Below, piece after piece: positions 1 through 25,330 of a stretch of DNA of 64,000 bases (its first letter is position 1; each line of letters starts with the position of its first letter). This DNA comes from Dermatemys mawii. Taxonomy: Eukaryota; Chordata; Testudines; Dermatemydidae. Made by a program: the position numbers and the translations under genes. The notes beneath the pieces were generated by a model. That model was not told where the DNA came from, did not search any database, and saw nothing but the letters and a program-made list of their open reading frames with translations. The stretch covers positions 15,961,766 through 16,025,765 of the forward strand of contig ML677335.1 in assembly GCA_007922305.1 (NCBI GenBank). The letters run 5' to 3'.

Positions 1-311
1 ATGATATGTTGTCCAACACTCAGTCTCACCAACAGCACAACTTCCTTCCACAGCTCCTGACATCCACAGCCAACTTGACTAACTGGGAGGTTTTTATCTG
101 GATTCAGCCAGGCCCTGATTGGCTTCAGGTGTCCCAATTAGGCTAGCTGTTTCTGCTCTTTTCTAGAAGGTCCTTAATTGGCCCCAGGTGTCTTGATTGG
201 CCTGGAGTAGCCTTTGTTTGGCTATCCAGGGAACAGGGACCTGCACATCCTGAGACTAATATACCTGCCTTCCAGCACTCTCCTATATCCTTCTGGTCTG
301 ACTCCGTCACA
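1..311 (-). repeat. 3' LTR of the Gmr1-like element (partial)
   Basis: Its boundary at 311 reads TGTGACGGAGTCAGACC on the minus strand, identical to the 5' LTR start, and follows a purine-rich tract. Going left it holds CCAAT-like motifs and a TATA-like GATAAAAAC (complement of about 90-98), as expected of a U3 promoter. The far end is not reached, so the LTR is longer than 311 bp. Confidence 0.8.
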
Positions 312-1616
312 TATCCCTCCCCCCTGCTCAACACCAAGGGGTTGGGCAACTTGGGTCGACATACAGTGCACCTGTGATAAGCCATCTGCGTTGCCGTGGC
401 GACTTCCGGCTCTGTGTTGTATGCGGAACTGAAAGGGTTGGAGGGATAAGAACCATCTAGTCACTCTCGCATTTTTCTCCTTGTTCCGCTGCATCCACTG
501 AAGAGGGGCATGGTCAGTCACGAGGGTAAACTGTCTACCAAGCAGGTAGTATCGCAGTGTTTCCATGGCCCACTTAACGGCAAGGCATTCCCTCTCGACC
601 ACAGCATACTTCTGTTCCCTTGGGAGAAGTTTTCTACTCAGATAGAGGATTGGATGTTCTTCTTCCCCGACCATCTGGGATAGGACAGCCCCTAGTCCAA
701 CTTCAGATGCGTCTGTCTGCAAGATGAACTCCTTAGTGAAATCTGGGGCTATAAGTACAGGGTCACTGCAAAGGGCTGTCCGTAGATCTGTAAATGCCCT
801 CTCTGCTGTGTCAGTCCATCGCACCATTTCAGGTCCCCGAGCTTTTATGAGATCAGTCAAGGCACTTGCCCTAGTGGCAAAATGGGGAATAAAGCGTCTA
901 TAGTACCCCATTACCCCCAAAAATGCCCAGACTTGTTTCTTGCGAACCGGTCGGGGCCAGTTTTGGAGGGCCTCTAGTCTATTGAGTTGGGGTTTCACTA
1001 CACCTCGTCCCACAATGTACCCCAGATACTTAGCCTCCGTTAATCCTATGGCACACTTTGCAGGGTTTGCGGTAAGGCCAGCACGCCTTAGGGTGTCTAG
1101 GACAGCTTCTACCTTTTCCAGGTGGGTTTCCCAGTCTGAGGTATGAATAACTACATCATCAAGGTAGGCAGCTGCATAACTGGCATGGGGACGCAATAGC
1201 TTATCCATAAGGCGCTGAAAGGTAGCTGGGGCCCCGTGTAGACCGAATGGAAGGACTGTATATTGAAACAGTCCCTCTGGGGTGGAGAAAGCGGTCTTTT
1301 CCTTTGCGTCTTCGGCAAGGGGGATTTGCCAGTACCCTTTAGTCAAATCCAGAGTGGTCAGGAAGCGGGCATTTCCCAGTCGGTCCACTAACTCGTCTAT
1401 CCGGGGTATAGGATATGCATCGAACTGGGACACTTCATTCAGCCTACGGAAGTCATTGCAAAACCTTGTGGAGCCATCTGGTTTGGGTACTAGCACGATC
1501 GGGCTAGACCACTGACTGTGGGACTCTTCAATTACCCCTAACTCCAACATTTTCTTTACTTCTGCTCTGATTTCTTCTCTTTTGGCCGCTGGCACTCGGT
1601 AAGGTCTCATCGTCAC
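222..1616 (-). CDS. Gmr1-like reverse transcriptase-RNase H
   Basis: Open frame of 464 codons from the first ATG; the open frame extends upstream to the TGA at 1662-1664. RT motifs in order: VPKPDGSTRFCNDFRRLN (about 43-60), the catalytic Asp in TLDLTKGYWQ (Asp90), LPFGLHGAPATFQ (122-134), and the YLDD box (151-154). RNase H follows with TDAS (301-304), VEREC (340-344), TDHAPL (367-372) and GNADGLS (408-414). The frame then runs through the polypurine tract into the LTR before stopping. Integrase lies upstream in the same frame, so this would have been the C-terminal part of a Pol polyprotein. The catalytic residues are present. The copy is probably inactive because the upstream frame is broken. 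Confidence 0.9.
   Translation of the reverse strand: MTMRPYRVPAAKREEIRAEVKKMLELGVIEESHSQWSSPIVLVPKPDGSTRFCNDFRRLNEVSQFDAYPIPRIDELVDRLGNARFLTTLDLTKGYWQIPLAEDAKEKTAFSTPEGLFQYTVLPFGLHGAPATFQRLMDKLLRPHASYAAAYLDDVVIHTSDWETHLEKVEAVLDTLRRAGLTANPAKCAIGLTEAKYLGYIVGRGVVKPQLNRLEALQNWPRPVRKKQVWAFLGVMGYYRRFIPHFATRASALTDLIKARGPEMVRWTDTAERAFTDLRTALCSDPVLIAPDFTKEFILQTDASEVGLGAVLSQMVGEEEHPILYLSRKLLPREQKYAVVERECLAVKWAMETLRYYLLGRQFTLVTDHAPLQWMQRNKEKNARVTRWFLSLQPFQFRIQHRAGSRHGNADGLSQVHCMSTQVAQPLGVEQGGGICDGVRPEGYRRVLEGRYISLRMCRSLFPG
312..330 (-). other. Polypurine tract of the Gmr1-like element
   Basis: The minus strand here reads GAGCAGGGGGGAGGGATA directly before the TGTGAC start of the 3' LTR, the expected place and composition for the plus-strand primer of an LTR retrotransposon. 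Confidence 0.75.
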
Positions 1617-1661
1617 CTTGGCCCCAGGGTTTGTAATGATGTGGTGATATGTCTCAGTTGT

Positions 1662-2681
1662 TCATCCTGGCCGAGATGAGAATACATCTTGGTTCCTGTT
1701 GATCATCTCAACCACCTCCTCTCTTTGGGCTGGTGTTAAATCAGGAGATAGCTTCACCTGCTCGGGGTTCTGGTTCTCCTGCAATGGGTCCTTGTGAGCA
1801 ACTACACATGCTTCTTGGGTATGCCAGGGTTTTAGAAGGTTGATGTGATATATCTGCTCTAGTTTTCGACGTCCTGGTTGTCTCACCTTGTAATTCACTT
1901 CCCCAACAGGTTCGACTACTTCATAGGGCCCTTGCCAATGGGCCAACAACTTACTTTCAGCCGTGGGTACCAGTACCATTACTCGGTCACCGGGTTGGAA
2001 CTGACGAACCTTGGCTTGACGGTTGTAGTAAGTTCTCTGGGCCTCTTGGGCCTTTTCTAGGTGCTCCCTCACTATGGGAGTGACCCGGGCTATCCGGTCC
2101 CTCATTTGTAGCACATGTTCTATAACATTCTTCCCCTCACTTGGTTCCTCCTCCCAAATTTCCTTGGCTACGTCCAAGATGCCTCGGGGGTTGCGTCCAT
2201 ATAGTAGCTCAAAGGGGGAGAATCCAGTGGAAGCTTGGGGGACCTCACAGATGGCAAACATGAGGTAGGGTAGTAGGTTGTCCCAGTCTTTCCCATCCTT
2301 GCTTACCACTTTTCTTATCATGGCCTTGAGGGTCCTGTTGAATCTTTCCACCAGACCATCAGTTTGTGGATGGTAAACTGAGGTCCGCAGGGTCTGGACA
2401 TGGAGCAGGGAACACAGGTCCTTCATTAACTTGGACATGAATGGTGTTCCTTGGTCTGTGAGGATTTCTTTTGGCAGCCCTACCCGGGTGAAGATTGCCA
2501 ACAATTCTTTGGCAATGTTCTTGGAGGCTGTGTTTCGTAAGGGGACAGCTTCTGGATATCTGGTTGCATAGTCTAGGATGACAAGCACATACTGATGGCC
2601 TCGGGTTGTTTTCTCTAGTGGTCCCACAAGGTCCATAGCGATCCGCTCAAACGGAACTTCAATGACTGGCAGGGGAACCAA
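1662..2681 (-). pseudogene. Gmr1-like integrase core and C-terminal domain
   Basis: 339 codons from an internal Met. The DDE triad is visible as Asp17 (MDLVGP), Asp76 (TDQGTPF) and Glu112 (VERFNR), with 35 residues between the last two, the classic D,D(35)E spacing. A GPY module follows at about 249-251 (WQGPYEVV). The frame ends at TGA 1662-1664 and continues in the same phase into RT, so a single stop separates integrase from RT. Upstream the same frame holds a CASCPEC motif, the CC half of the HHCC zinc finger, whose HH half lies in another frame. The integrase-then-RT order marks the Gmr1 group. Confidence 0.88.
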
Positions 2682-2721
2682 AGGAACTCTTAGATGTGGA
2701 CGAGGGCTGTGCAGTTGACAT

Positions 2722-3021
2722 TCAGGGCAGGAAGCACAGTACCCCCGGCCAGAAGAACCTGCTTAAGATTCGTGCCTGGGTTTTCTCCACTCCCAGGTGT
2801 CCTCCAAAAAGGTGACTGTGAGCGAGGCTTAATATTGCCTTCTGGTGTTTCCGGGGCACAAGGAGCTGGTGTACCTCTTGCTCCTGCATTTGTGTGACCC
2901 GGTATAGGAGATTCCTTTTTATCACAAAATAAGGCCCTGGCCCCCAGGCCTTTCCCTCTATAGGTACTCCATCTATTTCGGCCACCTCCTTCCTGTCGTT
3001 CTCGTACCTTGGATCTTCCAT
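2722..3021 (-). pseudogene. Gmr1-like integrase N-terminal zinc-binding region, frame-shifted
   Basis: A short frame between gag-protease and the integrase core. It holds HSHLFGGHLGVEKTQ and RFFWPG, typical of the HH half of the retroelement integrase zinc finger. It overlaps the end of the gag-protease frame (stop at 2973) in a different phase. Shortly after FFWPG it loses frame relative to the CASCPEC part at about 2720-2750, with roughly 20 bases apparently missing compared with family spacing. Whether the first frame change is a programmed gag-pol shift or a mutation cannot be told from one copy. Confidence 0.75.
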
Positions 3022-4736
3022 CTGGTCTCGTCCAAAAGTCTCTCGGGACTTATCAGCCTAAATTCTGAGGGACCTATCTCTGCCCTCTCGCCTGGCTCTG
3101 AGAGGTTGGGTTTGGAACCAGTTTCTGACCCCTCTTCCATCTCAGAGCTCTCCCCTTCAGTTGCCTGTGTTCGTCTGCCTATACAGGCAGCCCTCTGTCC
3201 TTGCATCAGGATTCGGGTACCCAAGGCCTTGGCTGCCCTTCTTTCTCTTTTGGTCTTCCGACCTTTCCCTGGGACAGGGAATAGTTCCTGGGATATTTCT
3301 GTGAAAAATGGGAGGTGACATTCTGCCATGGAAGTCTCCTGAAGTTTGGGGAGCTCCCCTCCCCCCAGCTCCTCTGGTGGGAGCAAGTTCCCAAACCCAG
3401 GGAAATCTCTCCCTATGAGCACAGGGTATGGAAGGTTTGGGATTACACCTGCTTTCACTCCAATGACATTTCCCTGAATTTCAATTTTTACTGGTATGAT
3501 GGGATAGTAACTAACAGTCCCATGGACACAGGTTACCCCTGTACGCTTTGCCTGCATTAACTGGCTGCGCTTCACTAATTTACCTGAAATTAAGGTGATA
3601 GCACTCCCCGAGTCTACAAGTGCTATAGTTTCTACCCCATTCAACTTTACCTGCCTTGTATATTTATGTGGGGTGACTGCGACCCCTACAAGATTGAGTA
3701 GGCTGCAAGGGTCTGTTCCGTCCCCCAACTTGCACTGCATTGGCTCTATGACATTGGGGCACTGAGCAGCTATGTGCCCCAACTCCCCGCACCCGTAACA
3801 CCTATAATTGCTTCTAGTCACTCCCCTATCACGTGGGTTAGGGGTTTTAGTCCCAAGACCTCCCCCACTCAGGCCTTTCCCTTCTTTCTGGGTTCTCAAC
3901 TGGTTTTCAGCCTCCGTCTTCTTCCACCTAGGATTTCCCAGGGGTTTGGCTGCCTGACCCTCCAAGGTCGGGGTTGAATGTTTGATTAGTGAGGGGCCTT
4001 CCTGGGGTAGCTGGGTCAATTCCCTGACTGTTATTCGTCTTTCCACCAAGGTGATCATTTCATCGTAGGTGGACGGATCATTCTGGCATACCCACTTTCG
4101 GAGATCTGGCGGCAGTCTCCGCATGTAATGGTCCAGGACCAAAGTCTCTAAAATCTCCTCCGGGCTGCATGCCTCAGGTCGTAACCATTTCCGAGCAAGG
4201 TGTATGAGGTCGAATAGTTGGGACCTCGGAGGTTTGTCCTCCCTGTATTTCCACTCCTGGAACCTCTGGGCCCGTACTGCTGTTGTCACCCCTGATCGCG
4301 CTAGGATCTCTGCCCTCAGTCGGGAATAGTCAGCAGCATCCTCAGTAGGCAGATCAAAGTAGGCCTTCTGGGCCTCTCCGCACAAAAAAGGGGCGAGAAT
4401 GCTGGCCCACTGCTCCTGGGGCCATGCCTCCCGCTGAGCAGTCCTTTCAAATGAGAGGAGATACGCCTCTACATCATCATCTACCGTCATTTTCGACAGA
4501 CAACCAGCAGCTCTCCATACTCGCGAACCCTCAGAACCTTGGTTTTTGATGGTGAGGGCTTTCAGTTGATCTACCACCTCTCGCAAGAGGGCTCGATCCT
4601 GAGAGGCCTGCCCTATCAATAATTGATTAGTTTCTTGTTGTACCCGCAGGGACTCCTGTTGTGCCATAGCATGGGCTCGGGTGGCCTCCTGCTGAGCTGC
4701 AATGGCTTGCAACAGTGCTTTTATTACGTCCTCCAT
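2973..4736 (-). CDS. Gmr1-like Gag with SCAN-like capsid, zinc knuckle and aspartic protease
   Basis: 587 codons from the ATG at 4736; an upstream in-frame ATG at 4766 lies close to an A-rich leader and looks less likely. The N-terminal 60 residues are Gln/Ala rich and probably coiled. Residues about 156-232 ([39 protein letters not shown]) closely resemble the SCAN domain of vertebrate zinc-finger proteins, which is reported to derive from a Gmr1-like capsid. A CCHC knuckle [14 protein letters not shown] follows at 313-326. The protease shows [10 protein letters not shown] (374-383) and IGRDF (441-445). Gag and protease are in one frame; integrase follows in another. The frame is intact over its length. 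Confidence 0.9.
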   Translation of the reverse strand: MEDVIKALLQAIAAQQEATRAHAMAQQESLRVQQETNQLLIGQASQDRALLREVVDQLKALTIKNQGSEGSRVWRAAGCLSKMTVDDDVEAYLLSFERTAQREAWPQEQWASILAPFLCGEAQKAYFDLPTEDAADYSRLRAEILARSGVTTAVRAQRFQEWKYREDKPPRSQLFDLIHLARKWLRPEACSPEEILETLVLDHYMRRLPPDLRKWVCQNDPSTYDEMITLVERRITVRELTQLPQEGPSLIKHSTPTLEGQAAKPLGNPRWKKTEAENQLRTQKEGKGLSGGGLGTKTPNPRDRGVTRSNYRCYGCGELGHIAAQCPNVIEPMQCKLGDGTDPCSLLNLVGVAVTPHKYTRQVKLNGVETIALVDSGSAITLISGKLVKRSQLMQAKRTGVTCVHGTVSYYPIIPVKIEIQGNVIGVKAGVIPNLPYPVLIGRDFPGFGNLLPPEELGGGELPKLQETSMAECHLPFFTEISQELFPVPGKGRKTKRERRAAKALGTRILMQGQRAACIGRRTQATEGESSEMEEGSETGSKPNLSEPGERAEIGPSEFRLISPERLLDETRWKIQGTRTTGRRWPK

Positions 4737-4835
4737 TGTAGTGAGAACACCCCAAACCTGGGGCACTTTTTTTTTTTTTTTTTTTTAAAAACCCTCTCCC
4801 TTTTTTTCTGCCGCGCAGTGAACAGTAAGTCAGAA

Positions 4836-4853
4836 ATCCCACTTCTCACACCA
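4836..4853 (-). other. Primer binding site, tRNA-Leu type
   Basis: The minus strand reads TGGTGTGAGAAGTGGGAT two bases inside the 5' LTR end. It matches the 3' end of vertebrate tRNA-Leu including CCA, with one mismatch (G where C is expected). Position and sequence together define the minus-strand primer site. Confidence 0.75.
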
Positions 4854-4855
4854 GT

Positions 4856-4959
4856 TGTGACAAAGCTCCAAGTTTGTATTCGTGGGTCCTGCACTTCCTG
4901 AGACTAATATACCTGCCTTCCAGCACTCTCCTATATCCTTCTGGTCTGACTCCGTCACA
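4856..4959 (-). repeat. 5' LTR of the Gmr1-like element, internally deleted
   Basis: It starts TGTGAC and ends GTCACA on the minus strand, a 6-bp terminal inverted repeat, and abuts the primer site. Only about 70 bp match the 3' LTR. The U3 body seen beyond 242 in the other LTR is absent, leaving 104 bp against more than 311 bp. The promoter portion is therefore probably lost from this end. Confidence 0.7.
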
Positions 4960-20232
<15,273 letters not shown>

Positions 20233-20900
20233 GGCGCTCCCCTTCCCAGCAGCAGCGTTTTGGGCGCCCGTCACAGGCCGCCCCGCGCCATGGCCCCGGC
20301 TCCCGACACGCGTCGCTACAGGAGGAAACGAACCCGAGGCAGCCCCGGCCAGACTCCCTCCCCCAACAGCGCCAGCCGCCGGAACCAGACACGCTGTGCG
20401 TGCGTCCGCCGGGGGGGACGTAGGGCTAGGTGTGCGGAGCATGCGCAGAAAGGACTGCCGCCACCAGACTAAACACAGAGCATCCGTTGTGCTGTATGCG
20501 CGTGCGCGAGTTGCGACTCACCCAGCGCGTGCGCACTGCGCAGACACTCGGATTCGGCCGTGATCTAGGCAGGGGGCGGGGCCGATTCAGTGTGAGAGCC
20601 CAGTGAGGCGAGGGACCCCTCTCAGCGAACGGGTGAAGCGACAGCTCCGCCACAAGGGTGGGGCCTTTGCTGCCGACGATCTAGTGCTGGCCCCGGTGGG
20701 GTCCGCAGCACCAGCCGGTCGGGGCTGTCGTGGCTCAGGACAAGGCAGCCTCCGCCCGTGGTGCTGAGCGGCGGCGCACCTGCTGTTTCAAGGCAGGCTG
20801 GAGCTTCCCGGAGCCCAGGGCGGGGCTCAGGAGTTGCGGGCTCTAAGGCGACAGAGCGGGGAGCTACGTGTCGGGGCACAGCTCTCCTCTGGACATAGCA
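20233..20900 (-). promoter_or_regulatory. TNKS2 CpG-island promoter and 5' UTR
   Basis: CpG density is high from about 19.75 to 20.9 kb. No TATA box is placed well. Three NRF1-like palindromes occur: CATGCGCA (20440-20447), TGCGCGTGCGC (20497-20507) and GCGCGTGCGCA (20525-20535). A GC box GGGGGCGGGGCC lies at 20572-20583. This is the usual architecture of a broad housekeeping promoter. The transcription start cannot be fixed from sequence. Confidence 0.8.
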
Positions 20901-21321
20901 CCGTCCACATTACCTCACTGGCGGGGGGTGGCTTATTCGCGCCCTTGAGCGAGAGAAGTGGTGGGGTACAAGCCCTGGGATGAGTAACGTGCGGGTCAGG
21001 GTTGTAATTGCATTTTACTGCCTAAATCACTACACCGTTTTTCCTCTTAAATCTCACAGTGATTCTGTACACAGAGCACCAAGACATACATTAGATGAGG
21101 TGAAGGGCAGTTCCGGTATATAATTTTTAGATGGATGCTGCCCAGAGTTTTCTGGTAGGTCCAAAGAGATTATATGCATAAAAGTAATCACAGAACAAAC
21201 TGACTGTAAATCACTCGGTGAAATGGCCCTTTAATCAGAGAGAGCTGGATGTGTGTGGAGTCAGGTAAGAAGTGAAGTCAAACTCATGGCCTTGGGCCTT
21301 GTATACTACCATCTCTCTTTC
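20901..21321. other. Intergenic, upstream of TNKS2
   Basis: Falls from GC-rich to AT-rich sequence. No gene or repeat family recognised. Confidence 0.6.
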
Positions 21322-21324
21322 TAA

Positions 21325-22000
21325 GGGTATGGTTACACTTACAAGATTATAGCGCTATTGGTTATAGCGGTCCCCTTATACAGTAATATGAATAGCGCTA
21401 TTGTACGTCCACACTCAGACGCACCAGCGGTATAGCATGGCCACATTTGGGGCACTTAATGCGGCATTAAGAGCAGCGCATTAGGGCAGGTATCCCAGTA
21501 TTCAGCTGGGTGCAACGTGCTTTTTAAACGAGGGAGGTGAGGGGGGACACGTTGTGTGTATGTGGAGGGAGAGAGACAGTGGTTTTTCCATTCTTCTGAA
21601 AGCCTGTCAGCGAGCCTCCGTTCACAGAAGGCTTTGTTTTCACACAGGCTCCCTCCTTAAACATTTGCATTGCTTATCTGCCGAGTTAAGAGAGAAACTC
21701 TAAAGAGGTACTTCCGCATTCCTCCAGCCGAGTTCAAAACAAAGGGAAGAGACGTCAATTGCCTTAAATGGCTCTAGGCATCTCCAGAGATCACTTGTAG
21801 CGCAGTGGGTGTCCACATTCTTGCTGTAGCGTTACAGCAGCTGCGCTACAGCCCTTATTCCCCATGCGGAGGTGGATTACGAGGAGCGCTATAACTCCGC
21901 GGTTATAGCACTCTACGTGCCTTGCCAGTGTGGACGGGGAGGAGGTTATAGCGCTCGTGGGGGCTTTATAGCGCTATAAAGTGCCAGTGTAACCAAGCCC
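21325..22000. mobile_element. Harbinger-type element (676 bp)
   Basis: Termini GGGTATGGTTACACTTACAA and, complemented, GGGCTTGGTTACACTGGCAC, with TAA on both sides (21322-21324, 22001-22003). Both subterminal regions carry repeated tatagcgct motifs. The left terminus closely matches the transposase-bearing element ending at 41284, so that family may have mobilised it. No transposase frame was seen inside. Confidence 0.75.
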
Positions 22001-22003
22001 TAA

Positions 22004-23261
22004 GGGACCAGCTGAGTCTAGACTTGTCTTCACTGCTTGCTTGGAGTTCATAGCTTGGTAAAACTAAAGTACCTTCACTGTTTACCCTGGAATAGCTCAT
22101 ATGCATTAGTGATAAGCCCTCTAGGCAAGTCAGTCCATCACCCACTGAGCTCTTCCTAAACAACTGTGAGCTGCTCATATTTCCACCTTCAGGAATGAGG
22201 CTTTGCTCTCTTGAAAAATAAGCTTTATGAAACCAAGCTCTGACCTTTGTTGAAATTTAAACAGGAGCTCCAGCTGCATTTTCACATGCACACTCTGCAG
22301 GCCCCCATTCTCTTGGACTTTGTGGGCAAAAAAGCATCAGAAGAGTAATTTAAAAAATCAGGTCTGTTTTTGGAGGACCTATATCTTTTGTCAAATTACT
22401 CTGACTTTACATCAGATATTATATGCCTATACTTTAGGTGACCTACCAGTTTCCATGGCAATCTTCATAGGCATGTGGATTTCACAGCATTTTATAAAAG
22501 TGGATCTTAAATAGAAAGTTTGCTGCAGTCTTCACTATGAGGCAAGCGTTCTCACAATAAATTTCTTGGTGGTCTCACAGCTGGTGGCAACTCTGAAAAT
22601 CTTTCCTAAAATACTGAATTAACTTTAGGAAAAACAAATAGATATGCACATATACATGTCCAAATCATTGTAGTTTATTTATGTAGGGTTTTGTGGGTTG
22701 TTTTTTTGTTTGTTTTTTGTTTTGTTTTTTTGCAGACTCAATAGTAAAAATAATGTACAGTTGTCTCTATTCTTTACCGGACCTAAACAGAATAGAAATA
22801 CAAATAAGGTGCTTTGCATGTTTTGCTTTTTTGGTTACTTTTTTTTTTTTAGAAAAGACTAGCTAGCTAGTAAGTCTGCTACTGTGAAAAGTGATATTTG
22901 TATATTTGTTAATATCACTTTTCACAGCAGATGTACGAATCCCCAGCAAGCTGGGAGACAAATTAAACCCTGAATGTGAAGGTTGGTAAGTAGGCAGGAG
23001 GGCCAGGAGCAATGGGGGACTGGATGGGGGTCGAGGGTGTAGGCAGTGCGAGTCAGGGTGATGCAGGCAGAGTGAGTCCTGGGCTGTAGCCTGGAGTCCT
23101 GCTGCACAGCTAGGGACTGAAGGAGGCAGTAGGGACCAAGGACAATGTAGGGTGAGGGATGAGCCCAGAGCCGGAAGCCCTGTGACTGGGGGATGGAGCC
23201 TACCGCCACATGGCTAGAACCTGCTGCTCACCACCCTAGGGCTGAAGTCCATAGCCCAAGC
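22004..23261. other. Intergenic sequence with a perfect hairpin
   Basis: Mostly unique-looking AT-rich sequence, with a T/G homopolymer zone near 22680-22735 and the hairpin at 22882-22927. No gene recognised. Confidence 0.6.
22882..22927. repeat. Perfect inverted repeat, 17-bp arms
   Basis: CTGTGAAAAGTGATATT at 22882-22898 is exactly complementary to 22911-22927 across a 12-base loop. Partial pairing extends outward (ctgct and agcag with one bulge). Confidence 0.9.
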
Positions 23262-23396
23262 CCAGGGGTGCTTGAAAATTTTTTATAGTGGGGGAGCCGA
23301 GAGCCATTGAACCAAACTTTAAACCCTGGATATAATGGAAATCACTTCAAGCCAAGGGGTGTGACAGCACCCCAGTTCCAGCACCTGTGCACAAGC
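23262..23396. mobile_element. hAT MITE remnant
   Basis: Opens with caggggtgcttgaaaatttt and closes with cccagttccagcacctgtg, related inverted ends of a common hAT-type MITE. The body (agccattgaaccaaac) resembles that family from memory. Confidence 0.4.
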
Positions 23397-24544
23397 CCCA
23401 CTGCTCCCAGGAAGGTCACCTGCTCCTACAGTATTTGTGGCTCCAGAGTGGGCAGGGACCAACCCCTGCTGGCAATTCCGGGGGAGGGGCTTCTGCTTTG
23501 CCCCTTACCCCCACCCAATCACCATCCAGGAGGCTGTGTCCTCAAGAAAAGCCCCTGGTAGCCACAATTGAGAAATACTGCGTAAGACAGGTAAGAGCGC
23601 CCTTTAATTTAGGCACCTACCTGGCCTGATTTTTAAAAGTGCGAAGCATTCAGCAGCTCCCACTGAAGTCTAGAGAGAGAGAGACTTCAGTGGGATATTT
23701 ACCTCCCCCACAAAGCCATAAGATGGCATTTAAAACCAGAGATATATTTCTCAGCAGCATACAGTTTATACTGCACTGTATTTCTTTTCCTGATGGAAGG
23801 GATTCTGAAATATTAATGAACTAATTAGAAGTCTGGTCTTGCTTTAAAATACCTTATGTCTTTGAGGAGCTAAAGTGAAAACTATTTCAACAAGCCCACA
23901 TCATTATATTAAACAAAAAACACTATGGCTCCATGCTCCAGGAGGGCTCTGTGGTATCTAGAGCGTGGAACTGACCTATGGCTCACAGGACTCTGGATTT
24001 GTAGGGCCTGAACTTGAAAGGGGTGTGGTGGGGGAAGGTTAAAATGCTTTTGTGCTAAGAACTTGGTTATTCAAAGTGCTAAGCATTCCTGCTCCCTCTG
24101 AGATCAGAGAGAGTTGAAGGTGGATCAGTCCTTTAATATCTCCCTCAGTCTTGCTGTTGAAGGCATTACAACACCACACCAGAATACCTCCAGTTTATTT
24201 ATTAGTATATTTTATGTGAAGGTCACCTTTAAAGTTCAGTCATTTTCCCTAGTACATTGTACACCAGCCGAAATTCAGAAAAAATAGAGCCACATTTCTA
24301 GTCACCATTTTTTAGTTACACCAGAAACTATAAAATAGCAACTAATGCACACTGTAGCAAATTAGTAAGTAAAGTTAGTGGCTTGAGATGGCCTCAGAAA
24401 ATACAGTGACGTCTTTAAAGTGTCTATAGATTTTTTTTTCTAAAAATATTTTTGTTTTGTCACTAGAGGGCAGAAAAATACAAGATGAAAACTGCATGTG
24501 CCCAATTTATAAAAGGGAAAACAATGCATTTTCTATTTCCTCCT

Positions 24545-25330
24545 TGCCAGGGTTCCTGCCCCACTCTGAACTCGGGGGTACAGATGTAGAGACCCGCATG
24601 AAGGACCCCCTAAGCTTATTTCTATCAGCTTAGGTTAAAAACTTTCCCAACTTTCCCAAATTCCTTCCCTTGTCCTTGGATGGTATCGCTGCCACCCCCA
24701 AGTGATTTAGACAAAGATTTAGGAAAAGGACCACTTGGAGTTCTATTTCCCCCCATAAAGTCCCCCCAAAGCCCTATACCCCCTTTCCTGGGGACGCTTG
24801 AGAATAATATCCTCACTAATTGGTACAAGTGAGCACAGACCAAACCCCTTAAAAGATGAATTTTATTTTAAAAATAGTAAAAGAATCACCTCTGTAAAAT
24901 CAGGATAGAAAGTAATTTTACAGGGAAATAAAAAGATTTAAAATACAGAGAATTCCCCTCTAGGTTTAACTTCATAGTTACAAAAAACAGGAACACACCT
25001 CCCTTTAGCATAGGGAAAATTCACAAGCTAAAAACAAAAGATAATCTAATGCCTTTCCTTGGTTTATTTACTATCATAGATGCTTATTTCTGATTGTCTG
25101 TAAGAGAGAATTTTTTCTGCCCTGGTCCCTCTCTGACTCAAGACAACACACAAACAAAGAGCACAAACACCCATTTGAAAGTATCTTCTTTCCCCATTGG
25201 TCCTTCTGGTCAGGTGCCAGCTAGGTTATCTGAGCTTCTTAACCCCTTCTTAATCCCTCCCTCTGGCTAGGAGGGGTTTTATATTACTGCATACATAAAG
25301 ACTGTTACCCTTCCCTTTATATCTGTGACA
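24545..25330 (-). repeat. 3' LTR of the second gypsy element
   Basis: On the minus strand it starts TGTCACAGATATAAAGGG and ends CCCTGGCA, about 786 bp. It is preceded by the purine-rich GGGTGGTGGAGGG. A TATA-like motif (taatataaaacccc) lies about 40 bases inside. Confidence 0.65.

Larger units (their letters stand above)
1..4959 (-). mobile_element. Gmr1-like Ty3/gypsy LTR retrotransposon, nearly complete, left LTR cut by window edge
   Basis: Read on the minus strand the order is 5' LTR, primer binding site, gag-protease, integrase, reverse transcriptase, RNase H, polypurine tract, 3' LTR. Integrase before RT is the arrangement known for Gmr1-type Ty3/gypsy elements of deuterostomes; ordinary gypsy elements have RT-RH before integrase. 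The LTRs share about 70 bp (4890-4959 and about 242-311) and begin TGTGAC. Breaks are few: a frame change near 3021-3060, a small deletion with frame change near 2750, and one in-frame TGA at 1662-1664. It sits in TNKS2 intron 7 in the gene's sense orientation. The target-site duplication cannot be tested because the left flank lies outside the window. Confidence 0.88.

Noticed and set aside
20233..20442. A longer TNKS2 N-terminus from the ATG at 20442
   Set aside because: The added residues show no recognised similarity, and the ATG at 20232 has a strong context and matches the known short TNKS2 start.
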